A stretch of DNA of 64,000 nt from positions 713,985 through 777,984 of the forward strand of contig NW_006768783.1 in NCBI RefSeq assembly GCF_000204055.1, read 5' to 3'. Shown one piece after another: positions 33,202 through 45,398 of this stretch (the first letter of the stretch is position 1; each line of letters begins with the position of its first letter). Source of the DNA: Melampsora larici-populina 98AG31 (lineage: Eukaryota > Basidiomycota > Pucciniomycetes > Pucciniales > Melampsoraceae). Under the pieces are notes generated by a model, which worked only from the letters and a program-made list of their open reading frames with translations, did no database searches and was not told the DNA's origin. A program made the translations under genes and the position numbers.

Positions 33202-34012
33202 AGTAATCCAAAATTGGACAACTTTACAAAAAAGCTGTATTTCTTAAAATGGCTTCCAGCTATGGAAATTAGGAAAAATCGCCTGGATTCATCATAAGAA
33301 GATCTATTCATCATTGTTTAAACATCAATTGATCAATTTCACAGCTTAAATCATGTCATTCATTATGATCAATCACAGCATAAGATTATATTAGTTATTG
33401 TTGGTTTTTGAAGGTTGTTACCATTTTTGAAAGGTTTAAGGGATGATATACTCTATTAGTTGATGTTTTTAGTGTCTTGTTCCCCTTTTTTCTCATCGTA
33501 TACCTTTGTTATAGTGTTTTTAATCATCATTAAATTACAATACAACCTATGTGCCTTTTACAATCAGTCAAATTTGAACTTCTGTGGTGTTTTATAAAAC
33601 TTGACCAAATTCTTACAAAAACATATAAAAAAATTCAACTTGAAACCCCTTGAGGGTTCAATGTGTGTACTCTTATCATTTTGCATATTTTTGCCCATTT
33701 TCACCATCAGTTTTGAAGGTGGTGTGAAGAAAAATGATCACATGAAATATCATGTCAGAAACTCAAATTATGTCTGGAACTAACAAGATTTGGGCAAAAA
33801 CCTCACATACCCACAGATATGAGAAGTTTTGTTCAATTAATTCAGTACTTGCGTTTACAAAAGCCAAAACCAATTCTGGATCATCACGCTACTCAACACT
33901 ATCTGGACCAATCCAGATAGCCTAGATGGGAAAGCTAACATATCCACTCTATAACTCACTGACTCTAGTGTGTAAGAGTGTACGAAACCATATGTCTTAT
34001 ATCAATATGGTC
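33202..34012. other. Intergenic, nothing recognised
   Basis: AT-rich sequence between the DIRS-like relic and the DIRS element. There is no supported gene. A 60-codon frame (33601-33783) has no recognisable feature. Confidence 0.45.
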
Positions 34013-34412
34013 TTATGGTTTCATTTCTAACTTTTTAATTTGTATATTTCCCATGTCCCGGTTTGTCCCATTCAAACCTAAGGCTATATCACCAAAGTCC
34101 CTAGGCTTCTTGGGGGGGGCCCTCTGACCTGGTAAGGGGCCGAGGGAGGTAGGACACCGGAACAGTAGCAGGGAGACCGCTTCCCCTTGACTCGGGGCGC
34201 AGACCTGAGCCTGCAATCTCCCACCTACTGTGTCCTGGGTCAAAATTCGTGGTAAGAACCCCCCAAGTTGAACTCCTCTGATACAAACTCAGTAAAGCAG
34301 TATCTTGATTGCGCGGATGAGATATCTTCCTAAGTATTTGCATAATTTAATCAACTGTTCCTCAGATAGAATGTCAACTTTGACGATAATGCATAATTAT
34401 AAACAGCGCCGA

Positions 34413-35453
34413 TCAATGTTCAATTTTTATTTCTTCCAAAAGACGTAATGTCTCTAGAAGTTCCTTCTCTGTATACTCTCTTATGTATAATTTATACGCT
34501 TTCGATCTCCATCGTCCTACAGCGACAATCTCCGCCAGTGGATAATTCATATTCCATCTTAAGGATGCCCCACCCACACGGAAAGAGTGACCGGTGAGCT
34601 TACTCCCTTCTTGAGACTTCCAAGTGTCTGAAAATATCTTCTGGCATCTTGCCTTCGTTAGAGTTAATCGTCTCCCTTCGCGTGGGTAAGAGAACACCGG
34701 GTCATCATCCGTCGCCTTTGTATCCACAATTAAGCGCCAAATCGCCCCTACCGGATCCAACAACGAAGCCTGGGATTGGCAGTGGACTTCTTGTATCTCC
34801 CCCACAGCAGCCGTCTTCGCCGCTCTAATTTTTATTCGGACATAATCTCCTTCAGGATCCCAAATCAGATCCTTCACCTTCACCTGGTCGGCCTTGCACG
34901 ACGATTTCACCAACTCCCCCAATCTAGCCATCCCCCAAAAGGCCGTCAGCGCTACCGTGTAAGCGACGTGATACTCAAGATTACCATCTGCTAAATTTTC
35001 TACCAAGTTAAATAAATGACTAATCAAAACTGGGTCCTTCTTCTGACTAGGCCCTTCGCGAATCTCCAACTTTTTCGCCGCCTTTAATACAGCTTCTACT
35101 CTTGGTGTTTCCTTATGTGGATATTCGAAACCGTGAAAAAGGTGCCAAGCCTTCACCCCCGACAAGTAAGTCCTAATTGTGTTTGACTTTATCGGAGTAG
35201 AGTTGCGATTGACTTGATCTGGATCCAATTTTGGACCTGCCCAAACTGCGAAGTGACAGAGTACCTCTGGATCGATCGGTAGTAATAGATTCCTCGGGAT
35301 GTTATACTCTTCTGCGAATGCCATCAACTTCAACACTCCCGCGTTGTAATGTTTGAGTGTGGCCGGGGTCCACGTTTCTCCTTGCAACATATAAGCTTTC
35401 ACCGCGTTCGTTTTAGAAGAATCTATTCCATTCTCATCTTTCAAGAATTCCAT
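34413..35453 (-). CDS. DIRS tyrosine recombinase
   Basis: 346 residues. The catalytic set of tyrosine recombinases is visible: Arg177 in FWGMARLGELVKSS, His289 and Arg292 in LTGHSFRVGGASL, Trp315 in AVGRWRS, and the nucleophile Tyr323 or Tyr327 in AYKLYIREY. The N-terminal half (TLKHYNAGVLKLMAFAEEY, then IRTYLSGVKAWHLFHG) is the SAM-like core-binding domain. DIRS-type retrotransposons use this enzyme instead of an integrase to insert a circular DNA copy. The frame is unbroken. ATG 35453 is the first in frame, and an upstream GTAAGA...TTATTAG segment (35454-35512 on minus) could be an intron ending just before it, so an additional 5' exon is possible. Confidence 0.93.
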   Translation of the reverse strand: MEFLKDENGIDSSKTNAVKAYMLQGETWTPATLKHYNAGVLKLMAFAEEYNIPRNLLLPIDPEVLCHFAVWAGPKLDPDQVNRNSTPIKSNTIRTYLSGVKAWHLFHGFEYPHKETPRVEAVLKAAKKLEIREGPSQKKDPVLISHLFNLVENLADGNLEYHVAYTVALTAFWGMARLGELVKSSCKADQVKVKDLIWDPEGDYVRIKIRAAKTAAVGEIQEVHCQSQASLLDPVGAIWRLIVDTKATDDDPVFSYPREGRRLTLTKARCQKIFSDTWKSQEGSKLTGHSFRVGGASLRWNMNYPLAEIVAVGRWRSKAYKLYIREYTEKELLETLRLLEEIKIEH

Positions 35454-35693
35454 TACTAATAACTGTTTGCTATTGGGTTAAGATAGGGGGGATTTCTTAC
35501 GAGACAGACGATAATAGTTTCTGATGAAGGTAATCTGAAGACTGCCTTGGAGAACTGGTTTGGTAAGGGGTTCTCCAATCAATCGTTCTCAAACTTCAAT
35601 GTCCGATCGGGTCGCCGGTACTCACATCTGAAACGTTATCTCACAAGGCAAGGGGTAATCAATGGTTCACATCATGTTTCAACAACATTAATT

Positions 35694-37510
35694 TCAAAGT
35701 ACTTGTTGGACGACAGATTGTAAGTCTTCTGGCATGTCAATTACAATAATATCATCGTTTGAACGTTTGTCTTTACCTCTCGACAAAAGATCGGCCAAAT
35801 TATCGCCAGATTTTACCCGTTTGGCCACAATATCACAATGCAACCTCTCCAACAATTTTTGGATCTTTTTCCATTCTTCGTTGACTTCGACATCCCCCGA
35901 CTTCCGATTATCCACCGCTGCTTGCAAAGTGGTATTATCTGTGAGTACAATAAAGGACTTTCCACCTACCTCGCTAAAGGTACTTAGCATAACTAATCCC
36001 AAACGAATGGCCACTGTCTCTGCCCACGAAATATTTCGTATACCTCTAGAGGCTACACCGATATTCCAACCTTCTTTGAGATTAAACTGCGCCCATTTCG
36101 ACCCAACCAGAACTCCTATTCCTGTGAGTGATGCATCACCCACCCACTCTACGTCAATTGGTACCTGATCGGGTATTATACGTCTCGGTTGGAAGGATTT
36201 CATCGCTAAGCGCCATTCTTCCAGATCTTCCTTGACGTCGTCTGGGATCTTCCTCCTCGCCTCTGGTACGTGCCATTGATTTTCCCAACGGTACAGACTC
36301 GACATATAACACTTTAGATGAGGTACTATATGGGTTGTATGAACTAATCTCCCCACAAACTTCTGTACCCGCTTTAGGTTGAAGGACTCCCCAGGTAACA
36401 AAAATTCTTCAATCTCTTCCACTCTAGCAATGAACTTATCATCAGGTAATCGTACTGTACGCTCCTTTGAGTTCCAAATGAATCCTATATACCGTTGTTC
36501 TTCTCCAAATTCGTGAACTTTCTCTGCGTTGGAGGATACACCCATTTCCCAGCTAAACTTTACAATATCTAGTATCGACGTAGGGTTACTAACTTCTTTG
36601 ACTAGTAAGTTATCGTCCACCCACCAAAAGGCTGTAGTAAGATTAAACGCTAACACTACAATCTGTTTCCACAGATCCGCTGGTCTTCCGAAAACACCGC
36701 ATCCAGCTACCCCACCAAATTGTATTCTTGAATCCAACCACAAACGATTTGATAAATCCATCAAAAACAGGAATCGCCACTGGGATGGGTGAATAGGAAT
36801 TTGCCGATAGGCTTTTTCCCAGTCAAATAAGGCAAGCAGATAATTCCCTTTATTATCTCTAAAGAAAGCCGCGACCACCTTGAAGTCGTCCCAAGTAGTG
36901 GCGTAGTCTCTCTTATCGACAAAACTGTTTACTGATGGAGTGTCTTCTACGTCATGTGGGAAGGATAAATAATTATAATTCTGAAAGACCCGTCACCGTT
37001 AATAACACTGCCCATCGGGCTGGATCTGAAAAAGCCAATCTTCGCAAACACCTCTTCATGAGTGAAGGGTCCAAAAATTCGGTTTGCTCTCTTTTCCTTT
37101 TCTAGTGTATTCTTGATTTTCTCCGATGCTAATTTTGCTGAATCGTGATTACCAGGAGTAAACCACTTACGATTCCCCATCGTGTGATCCGGAATACCCT
37201 GGTGGAAGCCTTCCACGCAAACTTTGATTACCTCTCTCGCGTCACCTCCTATATTAAAACGTGAGACTAGGGACCTCCACCGAGATAGATTCAAATTGCA
37301 GACAGCATACTCTCGGGGCCAACGGCTATCGTAACTTCTTCCTGAATTTTTATACGGTAGTAACCTCACTAAACTTATCTCAGGTGTAACTCTTAATTGA
37401 GGTCCGTTTTCCGGTGACGCCACAGCTTCTCGCCAGTCATAACTAATCACCATTGGCAAGGTACGAAAGTCGCAAAAAAGTAGGTCAGAATCAATCAACA
37501 CACTTGTCAC
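35694..37510 (-). pseudogene. DIRS reverse transcriptase-RNase H, one frameshift
   Basis: Two frames belong together. 37510-36947 gives the N-terminal part (GFHQGIPDHTMG, then the RT start IGFFRSSPMGSVIN). 36878-35694, open upstream to about 36960, gives the RT core (LLALFDWEKAYRQIPIHPSQW, the active site AFWWVDDNLLVK) and RNase H (EWVGDASLTGIGVLVG, VLTDNTTLQAAV, GDNLADLLSRG). A one-base deletion in the A/T-rich run near 36965-36980 separates them, because restoring one base joins the conserved blocks. The order Gag, RT-RH, recombinase on one strand is the DIRS layout. No methyltransferase-like domain, seen in some DIRS elements, is evident. Confidence 0.85.
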
Positions 37511-37775
37511 ATGACGTTTATTTCATCGAGACGGAATATCAAATGACGGATATCATATGTCAAAAAGGGAGAAACAACACAAGCGGTCAACAACAGTCAC
37601 AAATTCGTCTATGATTGGCCAATATGGCACCTCAAACTCGTGACGGGATCAATCAAGAAATAAAGCACAAATCCGACCACATTTGGTATGCCCATCAAGT
37701 TTGGGTGGAAGGTGATGAAGTACGTTCAATAGGAAAGAAATTATCTGAGACAACAACAACATCTCTGTGTATGGC
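37511..37775. other. Gag-pol spacer of the DIRS element
   Basis: 265 bp between the Gag stop and the first in-frame Met of pol. No similarity or repeat was noticed. It may include the true pol start through splicing or an internal initiation signal, which I cannot define. Confidence 0.35.
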
Positions 37776-39442
37776 TTACTTTGCCTTTCCGCCTCCCCCG
37801 TATTTAGGACCAGTCACATCTCTATTGCGCTCATCGCGTCTTTCATCTTGGCGCCAGGACCCGCTACCTTCACCTCTTCTATTAGGGTATCGATCATTAT
37901 CTCTACCACCACCATTTCGATCAAATTCACGACTTCCACCGCTTCCGGTATAACCACCGGCACGACCTCGACCTCTCACTTGGCGACCATCTCCTCTATG
38001 ATCCTCCCAATTGTGATAATTCTGTCCGTAAGTAGCACTTCCTGAGCCTTCGAAGGAGGATTGTTGATTAAAATGTTGCCAAGACCGAGCATTGGGCTTA
38101 CTGTAGTGAGTTGCCTGATTTAAATTAGCATTTGCGCCCGTGTACGATTTTTGTGTCCCGAAGGGGTTATAATCCCCGGTGATTGGATTAACATTCGATT
38201 TTGCTTGACCTTCAGCGTATGGATTGATGTCTTGAAACCTAGGTTGAAAATCCCCTAACCGTTCGGTTTCGTTCCTAGCTTCACGTTCTTTAGTCTCATC
38301 TCTAACTGCTGGGTTGGCTAATTTTCCATCTGCGTTTTTAAAGGTCATCACACTACATCTAATAGCTTGATCATATCTAAACGCCATAATCCATGAAACT
38401 TTCTCTCTTTTAATAGCCAACACATTCTCTCGATGAGTCACGAAACGGTTCGCCAGTTCTCCATGTCCATAATAACGAATATAGGAGAGGAACAAATCGA
38501 AATCTGATATCCATTCTCCAAATTCCATCTTCCATTCATCTGGCATAGGTAAGCCGTTGTAACGATCGTCTTCACTGTCTTTCTTCTTTACGATCTTCTG
38601 AGACTGGCGAACTAAAGCAAGTTTCAACCATCGCGTATTAAGTATAGACAGGGGGATATATCCTTCAAAAACCTTCATTTTTGAATCAAAGTAAGGTAAC
38701 AAAGCTACCAATCCGTCAGCCTCGATTCCAGTATCGCTCACTTCCACCTTCTTCTTTTCGGTTTTGGTGGGCTCATCGTCATCTTTGGTCAAATCAACTT
38801 GGTTGGTGACTTTCTTTTGAACATGTTTGTCTTTAGATGTATTAGGACCAGCGTCAGACGATCGATTTGCAGGAGTCTTATTAGCAAGAGCAGTAGATAA
38901 TCCATGAATTGCTGGCGTAGTCGAACCTGGGTTACTGATCACGGTGAGTCCTTTTGCATGTAACCAAGAGTGGAATCCAGGAGGGGGGCTTTCACCAACA
39001 CCAGACGCTACATTTCTGCGAGTGGGAGAATTTGCTTTAAATGAAAGAAAGAAGCACAAGAATTTTTAGCTGACTAATCTCTACAACAACTCATACGTCT
39101 GAGGCTTCACTTTTGAAGTGGCATCACCATAGGTGGGTTGTCTCAGTTAAACTTCGCTTTTTTTTGCGGCATCACCTGAGGTGGTCATTGACAAGTATTT
39201 GTGGCTTACAATTTGTCACGTTATTTATATTATCTCTCGATAAAAGACCAGACAAATGAATTACTGAGGTAGTTGAAGCTCTAGGCGTTACGTCGGTTAT
39301 AGTTGCTTCGGTAGCGTCTACATTCTGATCTTCGTTCCTATGTTGGTCAACAGAGGTGCGGTTTTCTTCACCGGGTACAGTTAAAGTAACAACCGGAGTG
39401 GCTGATTTCTGGGTAGCATTCCTAGTAGAAGCAGCAGGAGTT

Positions 39443-39478
<36 letters not shown>

Positions 39479-39633
39479 AGACTTTCTACTGATCCTCGAA
39501 GGTTTTGGACAACAGGAGTAGGAACGACAACTTCAGAATCAGGTGGAGGAACAGAACCTCCTCTCAACCTGTTGCTAGTTCTCCTCAAGAATTCGTTAAA
39601 GTTTTGCGTATTGGTGTTTTTGTTGGTAGACAT
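37776..39633 (-). CDS. DIRS Gag-like protein, spliced
   Basis: Exon 1 is 39633-39210 and exon 2 is 39034-37776, joined by a 175-nt GTAAGC...AAAG intron in matching phase, giving 560 residues. The N-terminus is basic with an RG tract (GRGRGRGRGRG). The middle (YIPLSILNTRWLKLAL...EWKMEFGEWISDFDLFLSYI, SWIMAFRYDQAIRCSV) is the conserved part also found in the relic at 25436-24893. The C-terminus is Gly/Arg/Asp-rich (GRGRAGGYTGSGGSREFDR), as in RNA-binding Gag tails. It would package element RNA. Without the splice the two frames are out of register, so splicing is required. The intact frame suggests recent activity. Confidence 0.85.
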
Positions 39634-40120
39634 CCCTAATATTATCTATAGGAAATGACAATAGAAAAAGGAAAAGTAAAAGTTCTTCTTCCGCGAATTT
39701 ATTGACTAAATGAAATTCTTCGTTGTTGATAAACAATCCAAAGAGGTGTTTGTTTTTCAAAAAATATACCTTCAAGCCAAAGGCTTGCGTAGCGAGAAAT
39801 GAGAGGAGAGCTAGAGAAAAGATTTCCAGTTACGAGCGTGGGATAATGGAACTGGGGAGTTGACGCTTGACGAGAATTTTCACAGTTGATGAAATTCTCA
39901 CTTGACCTGAAGGGGGTCAATCTAGCGTCCGGGATGTATCTCACTATAAGGATACTTCCCGTAATTTGCCCACAGTCCGATCCCGCTTGTATCGTGGAAA
40001 TAGGCGGTACCGTCGTGCCTTTGGGTACCGCCCGTCATTAACACAAAAACGTTTTTCTGGCAGCCGCGAGCTAACACACTGGACGTAGCGTACCTTGGAC
40101 AAGCTAACACAAAAAATCAA
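39634..40120 (-). promoter_or_regulatory. Upstream region of the DIRS Gag, likely leader and terminal repeat
   Basis: The 480 bp before the Gag start include a GC-rich block (39900-40090) with an imperfect inverted repeat GGCGGTACCGTCGTGCC / GGGTACCGCC. DIRS elements end in inverted or split direct repeats with an internal complementary region. I compared this end with 34013-34412 and with 35460-35690 and found no clear matching repeat, so the element's boundaries stay undefined. Confidence 0.3.
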
Positions 40121-42090
40121 ATTGCAATAATGTAGTTTTAATGTGCTACAAAAACGTGCTAACAGCTAAAAAAACGTCCAAAACACTAAGCTTGTCAATC
40201 CACTTTCCCATAGGCCATGTCAGCAAGGGCTTGTGATTCAGCCTATTGACTTCCACTCAATCTGACACCTCCACATAGCCACATTTGGCTTCCTACAAGC
40301 CTTTCAATATCCCATGTTTGAAGTGATCCTCAATTGCTTGCACAAACATCAGCTGCTGCTGAAAAGAGCGGGAGCCAATCTCTGCAGCAAGCAAGATAGT
40401 TGCCAGCAAGTGATGCAAGAACTGGATACTTGTTTTGCTTGTTCTGTTTGAAAGAACAAGAGTAAGTCTTCAACATGATACAATTAGATATATGTGGTGG
40501 ACCAGAAGCTTTGCTTTGAGAGCTCCTCTGAGAAGGGGTTGCCACCATGGCAAAGCAATGATGGAAATTTTTGGAGAAGGAAAAAAGAAAGTATCACCAA
40601 CGGGGGTCTTTAAGTTTCCACACCAGCTTGAACAAAAAATTGAACCTGTGTGTTGGGGGTGAATGTGTTGGGGTTGAAGGGGTATACAGATGATTATCAC
40701 ATCTCAACATCTATCCTCTCAGTTGGTTACAACTGATGTGATTGGGGATATTCACCTTCAGGGGGTGAAGTCCTCAAATCATTGCAAGGGTATGTCAACC
40801 AAAGCTCACAGCTGCTAACCTCAAATCTTGATGTCTGTTAGTGTAGATGTACAGATCCAGCTAACGCTACAAACGTAGTGATCCAACTTATCACAAAATC
40901 CAGGATCTTGTAGCATAGATCAACGGAAAGTGTTCTGTTAGATGTGTGAAAAAGTTAGGCTACCAGCTACTCTAACACTTTTCTAGCGTAATTGGTCCAG
41001 TGTTGCCAAAACCTGTGTCTATAATGTTAATTCAAGTGCTAAAGGCATTGGAGTAATAGTTTCTAGGCTATTTTAGGCTTACTGCTGTGTACAACTATTT
41101 TTGTACCTTATTCGGTCTTGGAGACATACTACTGATAATTGTGTGCAGAATGTAGAGCCAAAACAAGGTTTCCATAATGTCAAAGCATTACATGTGTTGG
41201 AGCAAAGTTGACAATTTTATTGATTTTGTGAGGTCATGGTTTAAATTGCTGCCGGTTTTGGACCAAACTGGGGGTTCTGGCATCATATGGACTGTGGTTG
41301 TGAAAGTTTGAAAAAATATGCAAGATAATTGGAATGCACTGTAGTATTCAACCATTATTTTTCAAGATTTTTCTGACCCCTTACAGCTTCTATATAATTT
41401 TGTGTGGTGTCTTACTTTTCTGAACTCGGTGGTCAATTTTCAATCTGGTATAGTGTATTGAGATCATTTCTTTGGTTCTTTATCAATTTCTTTGTTATTG
41501 CAAAGTGGTCATCAAGTGGCCTTGTGCTGACTTTTTTGAAGAAGGCAGTCTTAGGCAGCTTCTAATAGTTATATAATACTAGATTATCCCTTCTTAGGTG
41601 TTGTAAATCTCTTGTTGAGCTTTAAATCCTACACCGTATGTACAGGGCTGTTGATAAGTCCTCACTAATGTAGGGAATGTATGGGCTTGGGATACAGGAT
41701 GAGGGAACTGATTCTAGAACCAAATGATATCAAATTGATTTCTTGCTCAAAAGGACACAAAGAATACAATCAGTAGTTGATTCCCTCTAATGGGTACAAA
41801 CAAGATGATCAGATGGAATCTCACCAAAAGGAAATGTTAGAATAGAATGGAAAGGTAAAGAAGAGAGAACCCAATCAAAACTAAAAATCAACTAACAGTA
41901 TATATATGAACATTGCTCATACAGTTATAGATAGAATGTGACATAGATTAGAATGGTATTAGCATAAACTATGATTTAACAAAACTCAACTATCACATAG
42001 ATGACAATCATAACATAAGAAAAATAGAAAAGGATAATGATGATGAGGTAAATGTAATGAATGCTCACCTGGCTCAAAAGGATACTGATC
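40121..42090. other. Intergenic, nothing recognised
   Basis: No convincing gene. Short frames only. A TATATATA stretch at about 41898-41906 follows a TGTTGATAAG motif at 41649, which could mark an old LTR, but I found no end or target duplication. Confidence 0.4.
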
Positions 42091-42093
42091 ATA

Positions 42094-42291
42094 CACAGCC
42101 AACATAGATGCCTTGGATTGAAGAATCCAAGGTGTCATTGGATTGAAAACCTTGGACAGAATCTTTCCAAGGTTCTGATCTGAGGTATCTTTTTGCGCCA
42201 AAGGATACCTCAGATCAACACCTTGGACAAGATTGGTTTATATCCAATAATGCCTCGGATTGAAAAATCTGAGGCATCTATGTTGGCAGTG
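42094..42291. mobile_element. CACTA-type MITE, copy 3 (best preserved)
   Basis: 198 bp with terminal inverted repeats CACAGCCAACATAGATGCCT / AGGCATCTATGTTGGCAGTG that differ at one position, flanked by ATA (42091-42093 and 42292-42294). It has internal CCTTGGA and TCTGAG motifs in both orientations. Same family as 5628-5820 and 7009-7206. Confidence 0.9.
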
Positions 42292-42294
42292 ATA

Positions 42295-44204
42295 CAATCA
42301 GCTGTAGATTCCCTAGAGAGCCAGAATTGTGTGTCATGAATTTGAGAGATATAGGATTCTTGGTTAGGTCTGATCTTCTTATGAGTATATACATGTTTAT
42401 AGCTGTAATTATATCTCTTTGACAGCATTGCACTGTATCACAAGATCTTTGGGTTCCATGTTCTTTTTGGTAAACAGCAACACTTGTTGTGTTATAAGTC
42501 TCTTCTTTGTACTGTTGTGGATGTTGAATTGTGAAACAGGGTGTGCCACATCAATCAGCCCTCCTGTTTATCGTTGTGGTGCTCTCTGTAAGGTCATTTC
42601 CAGCTGCTATTTGTGTGTTGCAGCACAACACAGAGGCAAATATGCCCAAGGCAGAGTGCTGTGTTGCTGGCCAAGGGTTGGTACCGCCTAAGTGATTACT
42701 ATACTACATGAGCACAACTCACAATGGAAAGTGTATTCTTTCCAGCAAAGAAGCTACATATATGAGTAGATAGTCCACATACTTGAATGTCCTTGTGCCT
42801 TGTTCTAAATGCTGAAAAATTGGATAGGCTCTTTTGAAAAGCTGCTAGGCAAGCTTTGCAAGATGGTTCTAGTTGCTTTTCTCCACATTATGCTCTTATC
42901 TATGTATAGTTGCTACTATCAAACGCTTATGAATTTCAGCTCAAACCTTCAAATTCAATGTGCCTTCTCAAAGTTGAACATTTCAAGCTCCTAAGACCAT
43001 CTCCCCAATGCTCAACCTGGTTGCTTTCCTTCTATAGATTTTCTAAAGGATCTGATCACAACTTTGTTTTTCTTTATTTTTTGTTGTTTTTTCATTATCA
43101 AATTTCAAATTTCCACTCAAAAACAACACCTGGAAAATACATGGAGAACTGCAGGCCAATGTTTGGAAAAGCTATATATGCACAGACATAAGACTGAGGA
43201 TCTCAAATTTGCTCTCAAATGACCAAAATGTTGAGTTTTGAGTGAGAACATTGGATTTGGGCAATTGTAATATCCATCTGGAAAATAAGCCTTTGACAGC
43301 AGCAACCATGCAGTGAAACCTCTGCAATGTGGTGTACTTGGTGGACACCTTTTGTACCAGATGGTAGATTTTACCACAATCCAGAGTTAAAATCTCTGCT
43401 GAGATCAACTTGGTGGACCAACATCCAACTTTATATTGAGGATACCACATTTTTGAAGACTGTCCTGCAAAGGTTTGACTGTATGAGAACTGAGAATTTA
43501 CTACATAGCCAAAATGACCCATCAGACAGGGCATTAGTCAAAATTAGTCCAATAAAAGCCCTGCACAGCACCTGAATGTCCCAACCTGAGTTATTAGCAT
43601 GATATATCATGATTAGTAGGTCCATGGATTATAAAATCTGGCAAGAAATAAATAAGGGTATTTCAAAAGGTAAATGTTTCAGAGATCATAACTGAGTACA
43701 ATGTATCCTATCATCTTGGAGCATACAGGTGCACCACCATGCTGTAAATCTGTGTTGTAAGGAGGGTTGCACAGATCATTTAGGGAAGGCTTTGAGGTAT
43801 TAAAATTGAATTATGTAAACTTGTAGCATAATGGGGGAGGTGTGTTATGGGTTAGTTGCTCATTGATTGAGATGGTTTGCAGAAAGTGTGGTTGTAAAAG
43901 TTGGAGTTTATGAGAGAATTAAGGTACAGAAGGATTTAGGGTGCAAGTGGAAGAAGAACATCTTGGGCGGTTTTGGCTTGCATGTAGAGAGTTCCCTTAG
44001 CCAAGTATATGTTTGGGGGTACTGGCTGTGGATCAAAATACCCAAATTTCCCTACATCACAGTTTATGGAATGTGGCTGTGGATGGATGCTCTTAGTCTC
44101 TTGCTCATGTGGAAAAAATGCGCCTGCATCAGAGCACAATGAAAAAATATGTTAACATTGATTATAATTGGAATCACATCATGAGTCAGGCAACAAAATG
44201 ATGG
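42295..44204. other. Intergenic, nothing recognised
   Basis: Open frames up to 120 codons occur on both strands without recognisable domains. GC content rises after about 43800 toward the gene-bearing part. Confidence 0.4.
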
Positions 44205-44345
44205 TCAGTTAAAAGCTGCCTGTAACTTTAAGTCCTCTTTCCGCACAAATAGGGTACTGTCAGTCTTTTCATCGTTTTTCACAAAGATAGATTTATCTTC
44301 AATCCTCAAGCTTGATTTCTCTATAGGACCCTCACCTCTCACATC

Positions 44346-45398
44346 ATGAATGATGAGGTCGTAGCAAGAGACCCGCCCCCAAGCGCGCCTATTCTGGAGG
44401 CTTCCCGGCGCGGTAAAAGCACCGCGCCTACCAGCTGGGTCGGGAATCGGATGCAGCAGGATGCAGCGTCCAATTTCACTGTCAACCGTTTCGGCAACAC
44501 TCTCACGGCTAGACACCAGTCTCACTCAGATCCTACCATGTCCTTTGACGTCGTTTTCCCCGTCGCATATGATGCTCCACAGCGATCAAGTATCATTAGT
44601 GCTGAAAATTATAATGATCGCATCGCGTATGTCTTCGAAGACATGTCTGTGCTACCCTCTCACAGTCCGTTATCAGCGTTGAAGATTCGCCAAGGAGATA
44701 TTCTCGATTATGACTAAAATAACTGGCATACGAGGAGGCGACGCTACTTATATCAATATGACATCGCCTCTGGCTCTAATTAGAACGGTCCTTGTAGCTT
44801 TCTGTGATCACTGCTGTGCAGGCTCGTATGCCTTGGCAAATCACATGGCTCGGAACTCCCACTCATACCTCGAGTCTTCTTCCAAGGCTGACTATAGCCT
44901 AACGCCCAATATCAAAGCTAATGGCCAGAAAGATTTGACTTGGTCATTTTCTTGTCGCGCGACGGAATCGTCTTCAGGGAAGAACAAGGCATGGTTTTAT
45001 GAGACCTGCTTTTGTAAACAAGATGGATTCAGCCCTGATATGGTTATTCGATCTCATATCATCACCAGATTAGATCTGGGGCCAACTCCAAGATGTCGAT
45101 TATCAAAGTTTGGAATAAATGGTAGACATATAAAGAGACCCTGGGCAATCGATTCCGCAGAATATAGAGACTCGGCGTTTTGATCGAAACACCTATCAAG
45201 GATCGCAGGTCGAGTCCACGAGTCCAGTACTGTACAAGGGACAAAGGCGCTACCATATTGGGTCCAATGTCCTGCAATGCTTGGCCAATCCACAATCACC
45301 CTCCGCGGGTTACCTCAACGCCTGGAATGCCGCTCGCGTGTGAGATCAATCGGCGCAAATAGACTCTCGTTGAAGGTTGAAGATGACTCGATCTGAAG
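44346..45398 (+). pseudogene. Unidentified, probably decayed coding sequence
   Basis: Two overlapping plus frames have coding-like composition: 44346-44717 (including SFDVVFPVAYDAPQRSSII and RIAYVFEDMSVLP) and 44710-45183 (including DLTWSFSCRATES and KAWFYETCFCKQDGFSPD). After the TGA at 45181-45183 the second frame stays open to 45398 (IAGRVHESSTVQGTKALPYW). No clear splice sites join them. I do not recognise the family. A third piece (45513-45719, LETNRCAHLTIWLDKIAAIA) after a TTTACAG acceptor could be a further exon. The minus strand has a 106-codon frame (44205-44525) that might be the real gene instead. Confidence 0.3.

Noticed and set aside
39172..39633. 153-residue protein as a separate DIRS gene
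   Set aside because: The last 12 codons come from reading into an intron with a GTAAGC donor. Splicing joins it in phase to the Gag exon at 39034.
34013..40120. Inverted or split direct terminal repeats of the DIRS element
   Set aside because: Comparison by eye of both flanks and the pol-recombinase spacer showed no convincing match, so no boundaries were called.
41649..42440. Second solo LTR starting TGTTGATAAG
   Set aside because: There is a TATA-like stretch but no matching end or target duplication, and a MITE interrupts the interval.
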